NCBI GenBank assembly: GCA_038502055.1
Contig: JAXRKN010000040.1
Coordinates: 3,534,001-3,598,000 of the forward strand
Source: Tanytarsus gracilentus
Taxonomy: Eukaryota > Arthropoda > Insecta > Diptera > Chironomidae
Direction: 5' to 3'
DNA length: 64,000 bases
A program made the translations under genes and the position numbers. Positions within the stretch are counted from its first letter, which is position 1; each line of letters starts with the position of its first letter. Shown here one piece after another: positions 25,045-37,251 of the stretch. The notes under the pieces were generated by a model, which did no database searches, was not told the origin of the DNA, and was given only the letters and a program-made list of their open reading frames with translations.

Positions 25045-26157
25045 ATGGATAATTCGAATGAAAGTGAAAAACTTGCAACATCCTTGACTGAAAAAATGCC
25101 TCACGATTTGATGATTTGCTGTTTCTGTGGCCAAGAATATTTATTTGAGTTTACAATGCGACACCATTTAATTCAACAACATAAGGAAGAGCTGAAAGCG
25201 CTAGACAAATGGCCTGCAAATCTTCATAATTGTCTTTTTTGTAAAGCATCTTTCTATTACAAGTCACTGGTGCCGAAACACATTGCTTTTTCACACTCAA
25301 AAAAAGCTCTCGATGAATGGTTTTCAGTTGACAATAATCTTCAAAATTTTCAAATTGACAAGGAGAACAAGGACGAGCCGAGTTTTAAAATTTTAGATTG
25401 TTCACCTGGACTAGATACACTCTTCAATGACTTGGATACATGCGATAGTGTGAAAAGGTTTAAAAGAAATGACTGTACAGAAATGGCAACGCCAAAATCG
25501 ATCCTCAAAAAGACACCATATAGTGGGAAAATTGTAATCTTATCACCAGAATCCGTTGCCTTAAGAAGGACAATTAATAATCTTAAGAGATCAGCTTCGG
25601 CACGCAGGGAACTTCGATTCGATTTGCCACCTCTTCAAACGTCATCGGAAGCTAAAAATAGTGATGCACTGCCGGCACTAAACTTTAATACTCCACCAAA
25701 GAAGAAGAAATTCTGGAGCTTCTTTTCAAGGCGATCTCACAGTCCTCCACCTATCAATGGCAAAATTAAGAAAAAGATTCGAGAAAAAGCGTGCAAGCTA
25801 TCAAATCGGTCCATAAATCATATTGTGACAAGCACTCCTAGAGGATATGACACGAGTTTCGATTCTGAGGCTACTAACGACGAAATGGACAATACAATCG
25901 GAAGTAATTGGAAATCGGCGACAAAATCGTCTGACTTTAAACCGCTTTTCCTTGCAGCCGAACGCTTTCAATGTAACATTTGTCGCTTAAAGTTCGATTC
26001 AAACTACGAAATTTTAAATCATCAAAAAGAAAAGCATCGGTGGATGCCGTTTAAGCCTGCATTTCGTTGCGGTTCGTGCGGTACAAAATTCTTCCGCAAT
26101 AGCCTACTCGTGCGACACTGTCACAATAAACATGCAACTCCAAGTCATTGGAATTGA
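25045..26157 (+). CDS. C2H2 zinc-finger protein, four fingers, unassigned
   Basis: A single open exon of 370 residues with ATG in the context AGCAATGGAT. Two fingers lie near the N-terminus (CCFCGQEYLFEFTMRHHL and CLFCKASFYYKSLVPKHI, residues about 26-82) and two at the C-terminus (CNICRLKFDSNYEILNHQ and CGSCGTKFFRNSLLVRHCH, about 312-365). The middle is disordered and basic with Pro/Ser stretches (PPKKKKFWSFFSRRS). The paired fingers at both ends with a long basic linker suggest a nucleic-acid or chromatin protein, but I do not recognise the orthologue. No intron was found, unlike most neighbours. Its 3' end is 244 bp from the end of the convergent PDZ gene. Confidence 0.8.
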   Translation: MDNSNESEKLATSLTEKMPHDLMICCFCGQEYLFEFTMRHHLIQQHKEELKALDKWPANLHNCLFCKASFYYKSLVPKHIAFSHSKKALDEWFSVDNNLQNFQIDKENKDEPSFKILDCSPGLDTLFNDLDTCDSVKRFKRNDCTEMATPKSILKKTPYSGKIVILSPESVALRRTINNLKRSASARRELRFDLPPLQTSSEAKNSDALPALNFNTPPKKKKFWSFFSRRSHSPPPINGKIKKKIREKACKLSNRSINHIVTSTPRGYDTSFDSEATNDEMDNTIGSNWKSATKSSDFKPLFLAAERFQCNICRLKFDSNYEILNHQKEKHRWMPFKPAFRCGSCGTKFFRNSLLVRHCHNKHATPSHWN

Positions 26158-26401
26158 ATTAAAGTATTTTTCATTAACTTCCTCATTTATCTAAATTATT
26201 TTTACATAAAATCTCATTTTCACACATAAATTATTTTTTATTTATTGTCCTCGACATACTTTTACACAATCATTTTCGAATGAATAAAAAAGCTTATTTA
26301 AGGACATATTTTTTCTTCTTCATTCCTCGCTAACTATTAATTAAATAACTATCACATGAAACTCTCTCTCTCTTTTCGTTTTACAAAAAATCGGTAAACA
26401 C

Positions 26402-29400
26402 TCACAAGCGCGTGACTTCCGTTTTCGTGGGAATATAACGATTGGGATTATTGCGAGTGAGATTAGAATAATATCCTTGATATGATGAGTGATCAACATT
26501 AAAATTGGCGGCATTGCAGGCGGCACAGTTTGATGAAATTATAAGTTGCGGCTGTGCTGTTGTGGGCTGAGAAGGTGCAATGAGACATTCGCAGCTATCA
26601 TCTAAGCTATATTGAGCATTGCTAATGAGATTCTCGGTCGACTTTGTCGTAATGATTGTTGTCTTTGTAATGGTCTTTGCCTCGACGAGACCGAATGCCT
26701 GAGGTGCTGGTACATAATTTTCTACATCATGAAATGTTGAATATCGGCCATAAGGCGCTGGATGGGCTTTTCGTGGAATCACCACGTGGGTTTGTTGCTG
26801 CATATGTGGCACTTGATATGCTTTGACATATGCACTATTTGTAACACCACCAGTCGACTGACCGCCATAGGGTTTTGATAAGTTATCCCATGACTTTTGT
26901 TTTGCATTATATTGTGGTGGGATGTAAGCATGTGTTGTCGTAATGTTGCTCTGAATTGGCTGCACTTGACTAGGATGAATGTAACGATGCTGAACATACG
27001 AATGTGTCGATGATGTTGGAGGATGATAAACGGATACTGGTCGCGGTTTTGCATAAATTGTTTGACGAGTACACGAGGCTGATTCATTCTTTGGATCCCA
27101 AAGGGCGTCAGTACTCAGTGAGCTCGTATAGCCGGGATTTTCAACCGCAGTTCGTTGGCAATGTTCATTGGAATTACATGAATGAATATTACAATGAGTT
27201 GCCATGTGAGCACTCAAATCATAATGATTGGCACGATGATCCTAAAAAAATTTTAAAATATTATTTTCGAAATGTTATACAACGTAAATTTATCTTACAT
27301 GCTTAGCACCCTCGTATGTGTGTATGTGACCGCCTTGAGTTTGAACTGTCACATTAGATTGGGATTTGGGTCGGGGAGGTCGATCCTTATCACGATGTTT
27401 ATGCTTATGGTGGTGCTCCTTATGGTGTCGAGAGCGTCTCTTTACGGGTACACAATTAGCCTCACAGCATGGACTCGCAAGATCGTATGCGTCAAGACTA
27501 GCATTGTCTTTATCGACACTTTTGTCACGTTTTGTTATAAAATGGCCCATGCATGGATTGCAACTGTGGCCGACATGAAAGTGACGAGTTTTGGAAGATT
27601 TCTCCTCGCCCTTCTTCTTGTGAATGACATTTGAAAAATCCGAGCCAGATGAATCTTGAACGTGATGATGGTGATGATGGACTCGCTGTAAAGGACTCTG
27701 TTGATTCGTATGAGAATTATTTTCGTTTGACGACATGATGAAATTATTGTGTGAACGTGGTAAAGACGATGATGCGTTTGAGACAAGACATTCGCCACTA
27801 CTATTTGGCGTGGATGATTTAATAATATGCTTATGATACGGATCTAGATACTGAATATATGAAAAAAAATATATATATTTTTTGGGTTGTAGCAAATACG
27901 TGATGGAAAAAATTTATGAGTATGTAACATAAAATTTAAAACATGATGGGTAGTGCCGCATAATGAATTAAAAAAAATGTACCTGATAAGCGAGAATAAA
28001 TTGTGCAGGAGGCGGTATAATTTGGTTAGTTTGCTGCTTCGAAAGCTTGGCAACGTCTTCGGTAGAGAGCGGTCGAGTGTATGGCAGTGTCGTGGCTTCG
28101 GGATCTGAGGGTGAAATTTCAGAATCTTTGCCATTATCTGTCGCCTTTTTTCTTGCCGGCAAGCTGTGAGTTTTCCACTTTCCTTCGAGAATTTCTTTCT
28201 CCTTCAATACAACTCCCTCGAGCTCTGCCATTTTATTTTGCAATATCTCCTGAAGTTTAATGTATCGCATGTGAAGTTCCACTTTACGCACGCAATTCTC
28301 GAACAGCACCACCATCCGCATACGGTTATCACAGCCCTTTATGTAATTGACTAGCGTCTTATGATCGGCATGTTCCATATCCGTTCCATTAATCGATAAT
28401 ATCACATCACCCTCACGCATACCCGCTCTAAAGGCCTGCCCATCATACTCAACATGATCGACATACGTGAGCATTTCCACTTCTTGCTCCTTCTGATAAT
28501 GAATCCCATAGCTTTGAAGTGTAAATCCAAAGCTTCCATTCTTCTTCTCAACAATTATCGTGCGGCGTCTCTTATCCTCGTCTATAGACGTTGATGCTAT
28601 CATCCTGTCAGACTTCACTCGCTCCAAGACTTGTGTCTGCGACTAAACGACGAAAGAGAGAAAAAAAATGAAAATTAGCTCTCAGCTAATTAGGGATTCA
28701 AGATGACGACGACTACGACGATTGATTTTAAAAACAATGTAGAGGAATGGGATGCAAAAAAAGGGATTGTTGAAAGGGCAAATTTACGAAGAGAAGTTGG
28801 GAAGCAACGAGTCCCCTTTTTAAATAATTAAATTGATTAAGCTTCAACCCTTCTCGTTACTTTTAACCACATTCATCGCATATCGGCAATATTTTACGCT
28901 TTTTGAATTTTTCCCTATACAATGAACATTTCATGATTAATTAGGAGCCAATTTTTTTTGGGTCGTGATTTAATGTAAGTCAGATGGTCATAATTAAAGT
29001 CGAATATCAATGAATTTTTTTAATATTATTTAAATTAATTTAATCTCACATTTCTTCGAAATCACAAATGAACATCGCTTTTTCTAGTTGAAAAATTTCC
29101 TCGAATAAAATTAAAGCATTTCCATTCCACATTCATACTTTAAATGGAAATTTTCATCATTCACCGAGCATAATGAACTAATTGCGAAAATATGTATTAA
29201 AGCCATTCAACCATGCGAGAGCGAGTTTTAATGTTCTTTTAAAATGAAAAATATTTTTAATAAATTCCACCCCTAATTTTGTATCTCGCATCCCTCAATT
29301 CTCGTTAAACATTTTCTTCTTTTGTTGATGAGAATTAACAATGTTTAGTGCTCTACATTACGTTTTTTTGAGTTGTTTTTACATGGTAACAAGGAAATGT

Positions 29401-32400
29401 GAAGAGGTATCCTTAAGGGAAAATACTCATCAGCATATGATGAAAGCCGTTATGAGCGCGGATATACGTCATGAATAGTTTATTCTTAATTACAAAACTG
29501 CCTCACTTGAAAAGCTTTCTAAAGAAAAATCTTCATTTGATGAAGGATGACTATGAAAGTTTTCAAGCAATTAAGTTCCCATTAAGATGAGAGCTCTCGT
29601 TTATTTCAAGTATGAAAATGGCCACTGTGCTGTTGAAGAATGTTTTAGTTAGAAAAGTTGACAATTTAAATAAAAACCACAACTTGATAAGGGTTAAAAA
29701 AATTTAATGTTCTTGAATTATTTTTATATTCTGCTGAAATCATCAGTTTTCACCCTCTCGCCAGCACACAGCGTTTTTCCGCACCATTTAATGTCATTAA
29801 CAACCTAATTTACCGTGGGAAAACCGACTGCGAGTATGTGATGCCAAAGCCATCAACTTTAATACTTGAAATTGTGTGGAGAAGGGCAAAGAAAGTGGAA
29901 TTAAATTGAATTTTTAAAAGGATTAAACGAAAACCCCTTTTGTTTAGATAAATGGTTGTGAAAAACGTGTTGTGTCGGTGTATGTTAATCTTTAAATTGA
30001 TTTCCTCCTTCTTTTATTACTCACTCACGAGATGGAAATGTTTACACAATAAATTACATCTCGACTTACATGCAAAACATTTTATACACATGCATGAGGA
30101 AAATTTTCTTATGCTGACAAAAATTATTTATAAGATAGCGCCAATTTCCACCCCCTCACTTTTGTCTTGTCAGCAACAAAAATTATCCTTTCAACCCCTC
30201 TCACGCTCTCTTCTTTCTTTATGGAAATTCATTTTCATTTGATAACGTTATTATCACAATTTTATCTTCTTTTGCTTCATAGATTTCAGATTCGAAGATA
30301 AAATAATAAGAAAGATATAAAAAGAATATTAAAGTGCTTTCATATGACTATGTTTTCACAGTAGCTTGTGCTATGATTGAAAAAAAAATAAGATGAAAAT
30401 CAATATGGATAGTCAAAATCGCATATTTTTATTCCCATTAATTTTCAGGAAATAAAAAAATTATTTGTTTCATAGGGCTTGAAATCAGGATCAAAAAAAG
30501 ATTCAGAACAAAACTTTAAATTAATTAAATTTAATATCTGAATAAATTTTCGAGCAAATTAAATAATTAACATTCGTTTTAAAATTCCACCTGAGTTTAG
30601 CGCCCTCAAATTCAATCCCTAACTATGTCCTCTCCGCCCAGTCTCCGGTTTGTAGAATTAAAGGCAGCAACACATCCGCTCGCAGCAACACATTCAATTC
30701 TCGTGAAATCCGTCGACAAGCATAAATTTTTATGTTTTTGCAGAAATTGTTATGTTCGTTATCATTTCGCACTTAATCCAGATCCAAAAATGTCAATGAA
30801 AAATCGAATGGAGTTGAGGGGTAAAGTTATGAAATTTGTACTCTCAAAGTCAAAACTTGGTATCAGCCATGTGCGTTTCGATGGAACGAACGAGCATATA
30901 AAAAAAGTTGAGAGATTACAAATGGACATTTAATATGATTTCAGCATATAACGTACAGTCGGCCGTAAAAAGCATATTTTTTATAACTCGTATGAGTGTT
31001 TTGGGAGTTGGAGGGAGATAAAATAAACATAAGACTTATGGGGATGATTTTTTCGACAAATATATTCAGCCAACATGTGAAATATCCTTGTTTGTCAATG
31101 ATTAATCATTTTATGTGTTCATGGCTTTTTTTCTACTGGTTCAAGGGTCATTTGGGAATTGCGTAAACGCCATTGTGGATCATCAGAAATGTTGGAAGCA
31201 TTTCATTAAATAACAAATCATTAAAACATTTATATTCAACATAATCTTACAAAATTTACTCAAATAAAAATATGCATAACCCAGTTACGACCTAATCTTC
31301 ACCCAATTTCCAGCCAAATAAATAAAATACATCAAAAAGAAAAGACTAAGAAGGATTTCCATGCTATGAATACAAATTGTTTAATATCCATCGCCTTTCT
31401 TTCTTTCCCATTCTATGCTTAAAACGTCCAAAGGAAATATAATTGAGGATGAAAATAACATCAACAAATTAATTATTCGCAAAATGAACATGACATTTAT
31501 TGCATGCCCATAAAATCGCTATGGTCTAAGTTGCCGTCTTTTCGAGTGAATTAATAGACTTTTTTCATCTTCATTTTCACCAGTTAATGAAAAAATTAGC
31601 ACGAGGCAGTTAGAAACAGAAGTCGTCTTGTAATTTTTATTCCTCGGTACTGTCAACGACACATGGGTATCAATTTGCAAAGTTGAAATTTCCATAAAAC
31701 AAGGGAGAAGTTGGTGAAAAATAATATGTTTTCATTCCTCCGCTTCAGGGCATGATTTTCACTCACTTTTTGTGTGAAATATGATGCACTATGATACAAA
31801 AATTTCATGAACGTAAAACTTTTTCAATAACGGGAAATTTCATTAATTTTTTTTGCAACTTCGTTAGATGAGGAAATTAAGCTTTTTCCGGGGGGTTAGT
31901 CTCAGATGCAGAGATGAAAATATGTTTGATTTTTTTATAATTGAAAATTTCGGTTCAATTGATTTAGAACTAAATCTGTCCAATGATTAGAAAAAATTCA
32001 GTGCTTGAAGCTCAAATAAAAAAATATTCTGGATGGCTTAAATGCAGGGGGCGGACGACTTGGATATAAATTTTTTGGTATATAAAAATCTAAAATTTAT
32101 TTTTTATATTTTTATATACCTTTTATATTTTTATTTTTTTTTTTTTTATATTTTTTTTTTTATAATTTTTCGATCTGAATTTACTCTATATTGTGACTTT
32201 TCAACTAAAATTTAAAGCTGGAAGTGAGATCCGTAGAAGTAAAATAATCGATGGATTCGATAACCATTCGACTAGATTAGAACTTAAATTGAGATCATTG
32301 GAACTAAGATCCAGCTTGGAAGTGAGATCCAGTAGCTTTAAGATTTAGTGAGGAAGTCTGGAAGTGAGATAGTAGAAGTAAAATCCAGCGATGGGTTGAT

Positions 32401-35400
32401 AACCATTCGAACTAGATTCAGTGCTTAAATTGAGATCTATTGGAACTAAGATCCAGTAATGGAAGTGAGATCCAGTAGCTTTAAGATTTAGTGCTGGAAG
32501 TCTGGAAGTGAGATCCAGTAGAACTAAAATCAAGCGATGGATTTGATAACCATTCGAACTAGATTCAGAACTTAAATTGAGATCCATTGGAACTAAGATC
32601 CAGCTCTGGAAGTGAGATCCAGCAGTTTTAAAATTTAGTGCTGGAAGTCTGGACGTGAGATCCAGTAGAAGTAAAATAAGCGATGGATTTGATAGGCATT
32701 CGAACTAGATTTAGTGCTTAAATTGAGATCCATTGGAATAAGATCCAGCTTGGAAGTGAGATCCAGTAGCTTTAAGATTTAATGAGGAAGTCTGGAAGTG
32801 AGATAGTAGAATAAAATCAAGCGATGGATTTGATAACCATTCGAACTAGATTCAGAACTTAAATTGAGATCCATTGGAACTAAGATCCAGTTGGAAGTGA
32901 GATCCGCAGTTTTAAAATATAGTGCTGGAAGTCTGGAAGTGAGATCCAGTAGAAGTAAAATCAAGCGATGGATTTGATAACCATTCGAACTAGATTCAGA
33001 ACTTAAATTGAGATCCATTGGAACTAAGATCCAGCTCTGGAAGTGAGATCCAGTAGCTTTAAGATTTAATGCAGGAAGTCTGGAAGTGAGATCCAGTAGA
33101 AGTAAAATCAAGCGATGGATTTGATAGGCATTCGAACTAGATTCAGTGCTTAAATTGAGATCCATTGGAACTAAGATCCAGCTCTGGAAGTGAGATCCAG
33201 CAGTTTTAAAATTTAGTGCTGGAAGTGAGATCCAGTAGAACTAAGATCCAGCGATGGATTTGATAGCCATTCGAACAAAGATTTAGTGCTGAAATTGAGA
33301 TCCAAATGCTCGAAATGCAATTTGAAATTTTTTTTTGTCGTTAAGAAACAAACAAAAAGTATATAAAGTATATAAAATATCAATTTATATTTTTAAATAA
33401 ATTTATATTTTTATATTTCTCATTTATATTTTTATATTTTTGAGGTATATAAAGTATATAAAATTTATATACTAGTCGTCCGCCCCCGCTTAAATGTTCC
33501 AATTAGTATTTCAATATAAAGCAGTCATGTACTTGTTCTAGCCATATAAACAATTTAATATCAGGTAAACTCGTTTTGTCTCAAAATGCCTTATCGAAAA
33601 ATTGAGAGAGAAAAAAATTAGCAGCCTTGAACTATAACAAAATTCAGTCGACTCAAAACAACAGTTGTTCAGCGACTAGTTTTCTTTCGCTTCGTCCACA
33701 ATATGCAAAATTGATTTTAGACATTAAAGAACCGTCACTCGGTTGGTGAGGATTGATTTTAAGAAAAAAAGGCGAAAAAGAAAGCAATAAACACCGTCCA
33801 TCAATGGACCGCTGATCATAATGTTTTGTGAAGTGAATTTAGTGACCTGCCATTTAAGACTTTTGTTGAGTTTTATTGTGTGTTGTAAGTGGAGGTCTAT
33901 TTATGTCTAAATGGTCAATTTGTAAGCTCTGTTTATGATATTTTTTAAATATAGCCATTTGTCTATCTTTGGCATCAACCTCGCCATCACTATCAGCCAC
34001 AAATGATACCGATAGAACGCCATCACTTTATGTGGGTGAGAAAGCACAACTGTTGTGCGCTTATGAAGAACCAATTAAAGAATGCAAATTCGTTCTACCC
34101 GGAGTCGCATATGAAATTCAATTATCTCCCAGAAGTCCATCATTCACGACAAGAAATGGCTATAAATTCAGTTACTATGGAAGAGGATTAAATCATGGCG
34201 AGTGCGGCGTGACAATACACAATTTGACATTTTCCAATCAAGGGCAAGCGAGGTGTTTTATAATGACCAGCGATGCGGAAGAAATTGTGGAAAATGTGGA
34301 TATTAGAATTAAAAATGCGACAGCATGGTCGTTGCCAAAAATCAAGCTATTAAATAAGGATAATTTCCTAAAAGTCGGTCAAACCCTCATGGCGGAGTGT
34401 ATCGTGGAAAATTATGACGATGATGAGTTTGCAAATTTATCTTGGCATTTGAATAATGAAATTTTAACGAACGGCAGCAGCACACAGGAGACGATGAAAT
34501 TGCAGAGGACTGACGGAAATTTTTTCTATCAAATTAAATCAATTCTCAAGCACGAACTCCGCGATGTAGATAACGGAAAGAGTTTAAAGTGTATGTTAGA
34601 TAGTTTTGTAAGCAATTCAACGTCAGAAGCAGTGGAGCTTCCTCTTGTCTTCGAGAGTATGCTGCCAAAAATCGGCGAGCCATATGACATTGTGATAAAT
34701 TTCACTGCCTTTCCACGTCCTTCCTCGCCAAAATGGAAAGTGAACGATAGAAATATTTACTATGGAAAATCCAACAATGGTTTTGTCTCTCGGGAGCTTC
34801 AATATCATGGCAACAATCAGTGGAAAGCCATTTTGCACATCACAAATGTCACGGAGGAAAATATTCGTCTCAATTATTCACTGCAAGTCAGTGACGCGTA
34901 TGGAAGTAAAAGTTATAATGTTCGACTCGATGATTTCGATAATCAACAGCTAATCAATTATAATACAACTGCTGTTGATGAGGACTTAACAAGTTCGACA
35001 AAAGTTATCAATCTTGATAACGAAAGGAATTCTATCGCACATTCACCACGTCCGATGAGTTTGAATGTGAGACCAAGCACGTTTCGGTCTCGAGAAACAA
35101 CAATCGACAATAGAATTGATGAAAAGTCTCCGCAAAATAATACAATGGCAATATTTGAAATGACAAGTGAAGTAGTCATCAATATCACTACAGAGGCAAC
35201 TGAAACTACAGTAATGCCAACAAAGTCAACTCATCTTGATGATATCGAAATCAGCAGTGAAGATTTCATGAGAAAAAATTCAGTGGATGCAAAAAATGTT
35301 CAAACAAACAATGATCGACAACATTTTGGATCAATAATAATTACAACAGCCTTTATTTCGATGATTATAGTGCTGATTGTACTCTTTACAATTCTCTGTT

Positions 35401-37251
35401 ACTATCGAAAGCAAGTTGTAATACTAAAGAGAGAAATCATACAAATAAGTACAGAGAATTTTTACGTTTCTTCTTCGTCTTATCCAGGGTTATATAACAT
35501 TGTGAATTTATCCCTAGACCTTCGCAGGAATGCATTGATGAATATTTCAATAAACCCTATTGAAGTCAAAAACGATTATTGTGTCCCTGACTACAGCAAT
35601 TCAGGCTCCGAGGCGACCAATAGTCATCTCTATCAGAGTATTGAGGAAGCCAATCATGAGTATGATGAAATAATCTCAACTAAAGCACAAAAAAGTGGAG
35701 AAAAAATAAATTGCGATGGTGATGAGGAAAAGCCAAATAATTATGAGAATAACGAGTCCATGAATTGTGAGCCGCAATCATTATAATTTTTTAATTACTC
35801 TTATTGATTTTTTTTTCTTTCATTTTAGGCGTGGAGTATGAAAAGCTCAAGCACTCAATTCCTAATGAATCATTTATTCAACGACCAGTCCTGATGACGA
35901 TACTCGAGGAGGATGAGGAGAAAGCAATTGCTAGTCATTATAAAAAATCATCGAAAAATCTCGAGTCAACGTATATTTAGACGAGAGGATGAACTTTAAA
36001 GTTTTTAGAATGTGATCAGTTGACCTGCCAGTACCACTTAAGCAATAATCTTTCAAATTGTACATATTTTTCTAAAACTAATTTTTAATGGAATTTAAAA
36101 AAATATTTTATCAAAAAAAAGCTCACCCAGCATTTATGTGCACTCAATTTTTCGATGATGTATACATAGAAATAAAATTCCCCACTTCAATTGTTAAATG
36201 TTAAATATATTGTATTTGTGTATGACCGTCGAGAGAGCTTTTTATGCGAGCTCAAACAAGGATCATTGACATGGTACGGACGAAATAATATTGACAGACT
36301 TTTTATTTGTGCATGAGGGAGAACAACGCACCATATAAAAAAGTGAGGGGAGTCTATAATTGATTTTTTCACAAGCCATCGAGAGTGAAATGTTTAAGCC
36401 GGAAGGCGACAGACTGATGAAACGCTGAATAGATTTGATTGATTTTTTAGTAGGAAAATTTATTTTTGAGAAATTTGTCGGTGATGAAAAAGGAAGAAAA
36501 ACTTTTTTTCCAATGAATACACAAAAGCGTAACAAAACAAATTGTTTTTCTTCGACAGAGACACAAAGATGGAAATTCAGACACTTCAAACATTTTTCAT
36601 GCTGCTACTGATGCTTTTATCGTCGCGCATTTATTTTCTTTCGTCGCTCAAGGGACGTAAGTTGAAAGATTTTTTTTGCGTGGAATGAGGAGATGAGTTG
36701 GGTAAATTGGCATAAAGCACATACACTTGTGTGAGGGATATAAGAAGATCCCAGAAAGTGAAAAATAAGAAATGTTGTGCCATAAACCATTGTTGGGATT
36801 TTATTTTATGGCGCTTACGAGTTATTAAATTTAAAGCATTAATTTAATGGATTTCATGTCTTAACAAAATTACTCTATTAAGTTAATTTATAAAATTAGA
36901 AAAAAATAATTGAATACAAAAATTCTTCAAACCTTTGATAAATTCAATTCCTTAGAGTACTGAATTTAATTTATCAAAATCCCCCACTGGGTGAGAAAAA
37001 AGGAAATTTTAAAATAATCCTTCATGGAACTTCATCGACTTCACTTTATTACTACTAAGGGATGGTTGTAGCACATGCCATAGGCATTCGTTCATTAAAT
37101 GAAATGGGTAGATGGAATTAAGTTATTAGCTTTCTTCACATTCTATTCGTTGGTAAATGAAGAAATTTAAAAATCCTTTACTTACCGGATTATCTAGTTC
37201 GTCGTCACTATAAACATGTCGATTTATAAGTTTTTTCTTGCGCTCAGCCAT
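26402..37251 (-). CDS. Tamalin/GRASP-CYTIP family PDZ scaffold
   Basis: Minus-strand exons 37186..37251, 27983..28636, 27299..27850, 26402..27241; all junctions are phase 0, total 703 residues. Exon 1 encodes MAERKKKLINRHVYSDDELD and ends at a strong GTAAGT donor; the acceptor at 28637 (GTCGCAG) continues in frame. The PDZ domain lies near residues 40-130 (GSFGFTLQSYGIHYQKEQ, GMREGDVILSINGTDM), followed by a coiled coil (LHMRYIKLQEILQNKMAELE), the order known in Tamalin and CYTIP. These bind ARF exchange factors of the cytohesin family and receptors; that role is inferred. The long tail is His-rich (HHHHHH, HHKEHHHKHKHRDKD) and Tyr/Gln-rich, and ends TEVTRL, a class I PDZ ligand. It is longer than the human proteins (about 360-395). 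The 8.5-kb first intron hosts a transposon and a gene on the opposite strand. Confidence 0.85.
28637..32036. other. First intron of the PDZ gene, left part
   Basis: A/T-rich intronic sequence of 3.4 kb with no recognised exon. One plus-strand frame with an ATG (30625-30933) is listed separately. Confidence 0.5.
30625..30933 (+). CDS. Orphan 102-codon reading frame in intron
   Basis: Starts at ATG and ends in TAA, inside the PDZ gene's first intron and antisense to it. It contains a Cys/Phe/Tyr segment (KFLCFCRNCYVRYHF) and a charged C-terminal half (MSMKNRMELRGKVMKFVLSK). I do not recognise a family, and see no splice sites needed to extend it. The sequence is more balanced than surrounding A/T-rich DNA, but a chance frame or a decayed gene fragment is equally possible. 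Confidence 0.25.
   Translation: MSSPPSLRFVELKAATHPLAATHSILVKSVDKHKFLCFCRNCYVRYHFALNPDPKMSMKNRMELRGKVMKFVLSKSKLGISHVRFDGTNEHIKKVERLQMDI
32037..33496. mobile_element. Non-autonomous hAT-like DNA transposon with internal tandem array
   Basis: The element spans 32045-33488 and is flanked by a perfect 8-bp direct repeat, CTTAAATG (32037-32044 and 33489-33496). Its ends are inverted: the left begins CAGGGGGCGGACGACT and the right end, read inward, begins CGGGGGCGGACGACT (one base missing). The similarity extends into ATATAAATTTT. An 8-bp target duplication with CAGGG-type ends is characteristic of the hAT superfamily. No transposase frame is present, so it must be moved in trans. It sits in the first intron of the PDZ gene. 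Confidence 0.85.
32206..33312. repeat. Tandem array, period about 140-147 bp, eight units
   Basis: Internal filling of the hAT-like element. The marker GCGATGGATTTGATA recurs near 32248, 32390, 32533, 32680, 32822, 32966, 33111 and 33251. Each unit carries sub-repeats of the type GGAAGTGAGATCCAGTAG, so there is a shorter nested period. Minus-strand reading frames across it (repeating DLNLSSESSSNGYQIHRLI) are by-products of the repeat. Confidence 0.92.
33821..35980 (+). CDS. Fas3: Fasciclin-3-like Ig-domain cell adhesion protein
   Basis: Exons 33821..33884, 33955..35766, 35829..35980; phases agree, 675 residues. Signal peptide from exon 1 (LRLLLSFIVCSICLSLA). Three Ig-like regions follow, matching fasciclin-3: domain 1 (KECKFVLPG, YYGRGLNHGECGVTIHNL), domain 2 (ANLSWHLNNEIL, VDNGKSLKCM), domain 3 (PSSPKWKVNDRNIYYG, LQVSDAYGSKSYNVRL). 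Then a Ser/Thr-rich stalk, one transmembrane helix (SIIITTAFISMIIVLIVLFT) at about residues 475-497, and a cytoplasmic tail of about 180 residues with several tyrosines. In Drosophila, Fas3 is a homophilic adhesion protein of epithelia and axons. The last exon is reached from donor T|GTGAGC; without splicing the frame ends at 35786, so a short tail variant is possible. The gene lies antisense inside the PDZ gene's first intron. Confidence 0.78.
35981..37185. other. First intron of the PDZ gene, right part
   Basis: Holds the 3' UTR of the fasciclin-3-like gene (AATAAA near 36171) and 1 kb of A/T-rich intron. No exon seen. Confidence 0.5.

Noticed and set aside
32345..33165. Minus-strand frames with a repeating 48-49 residue unit
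   Set aside because: By-product of the 145-bp tandem array in the hAT-like element; units vary in length and break the frame.
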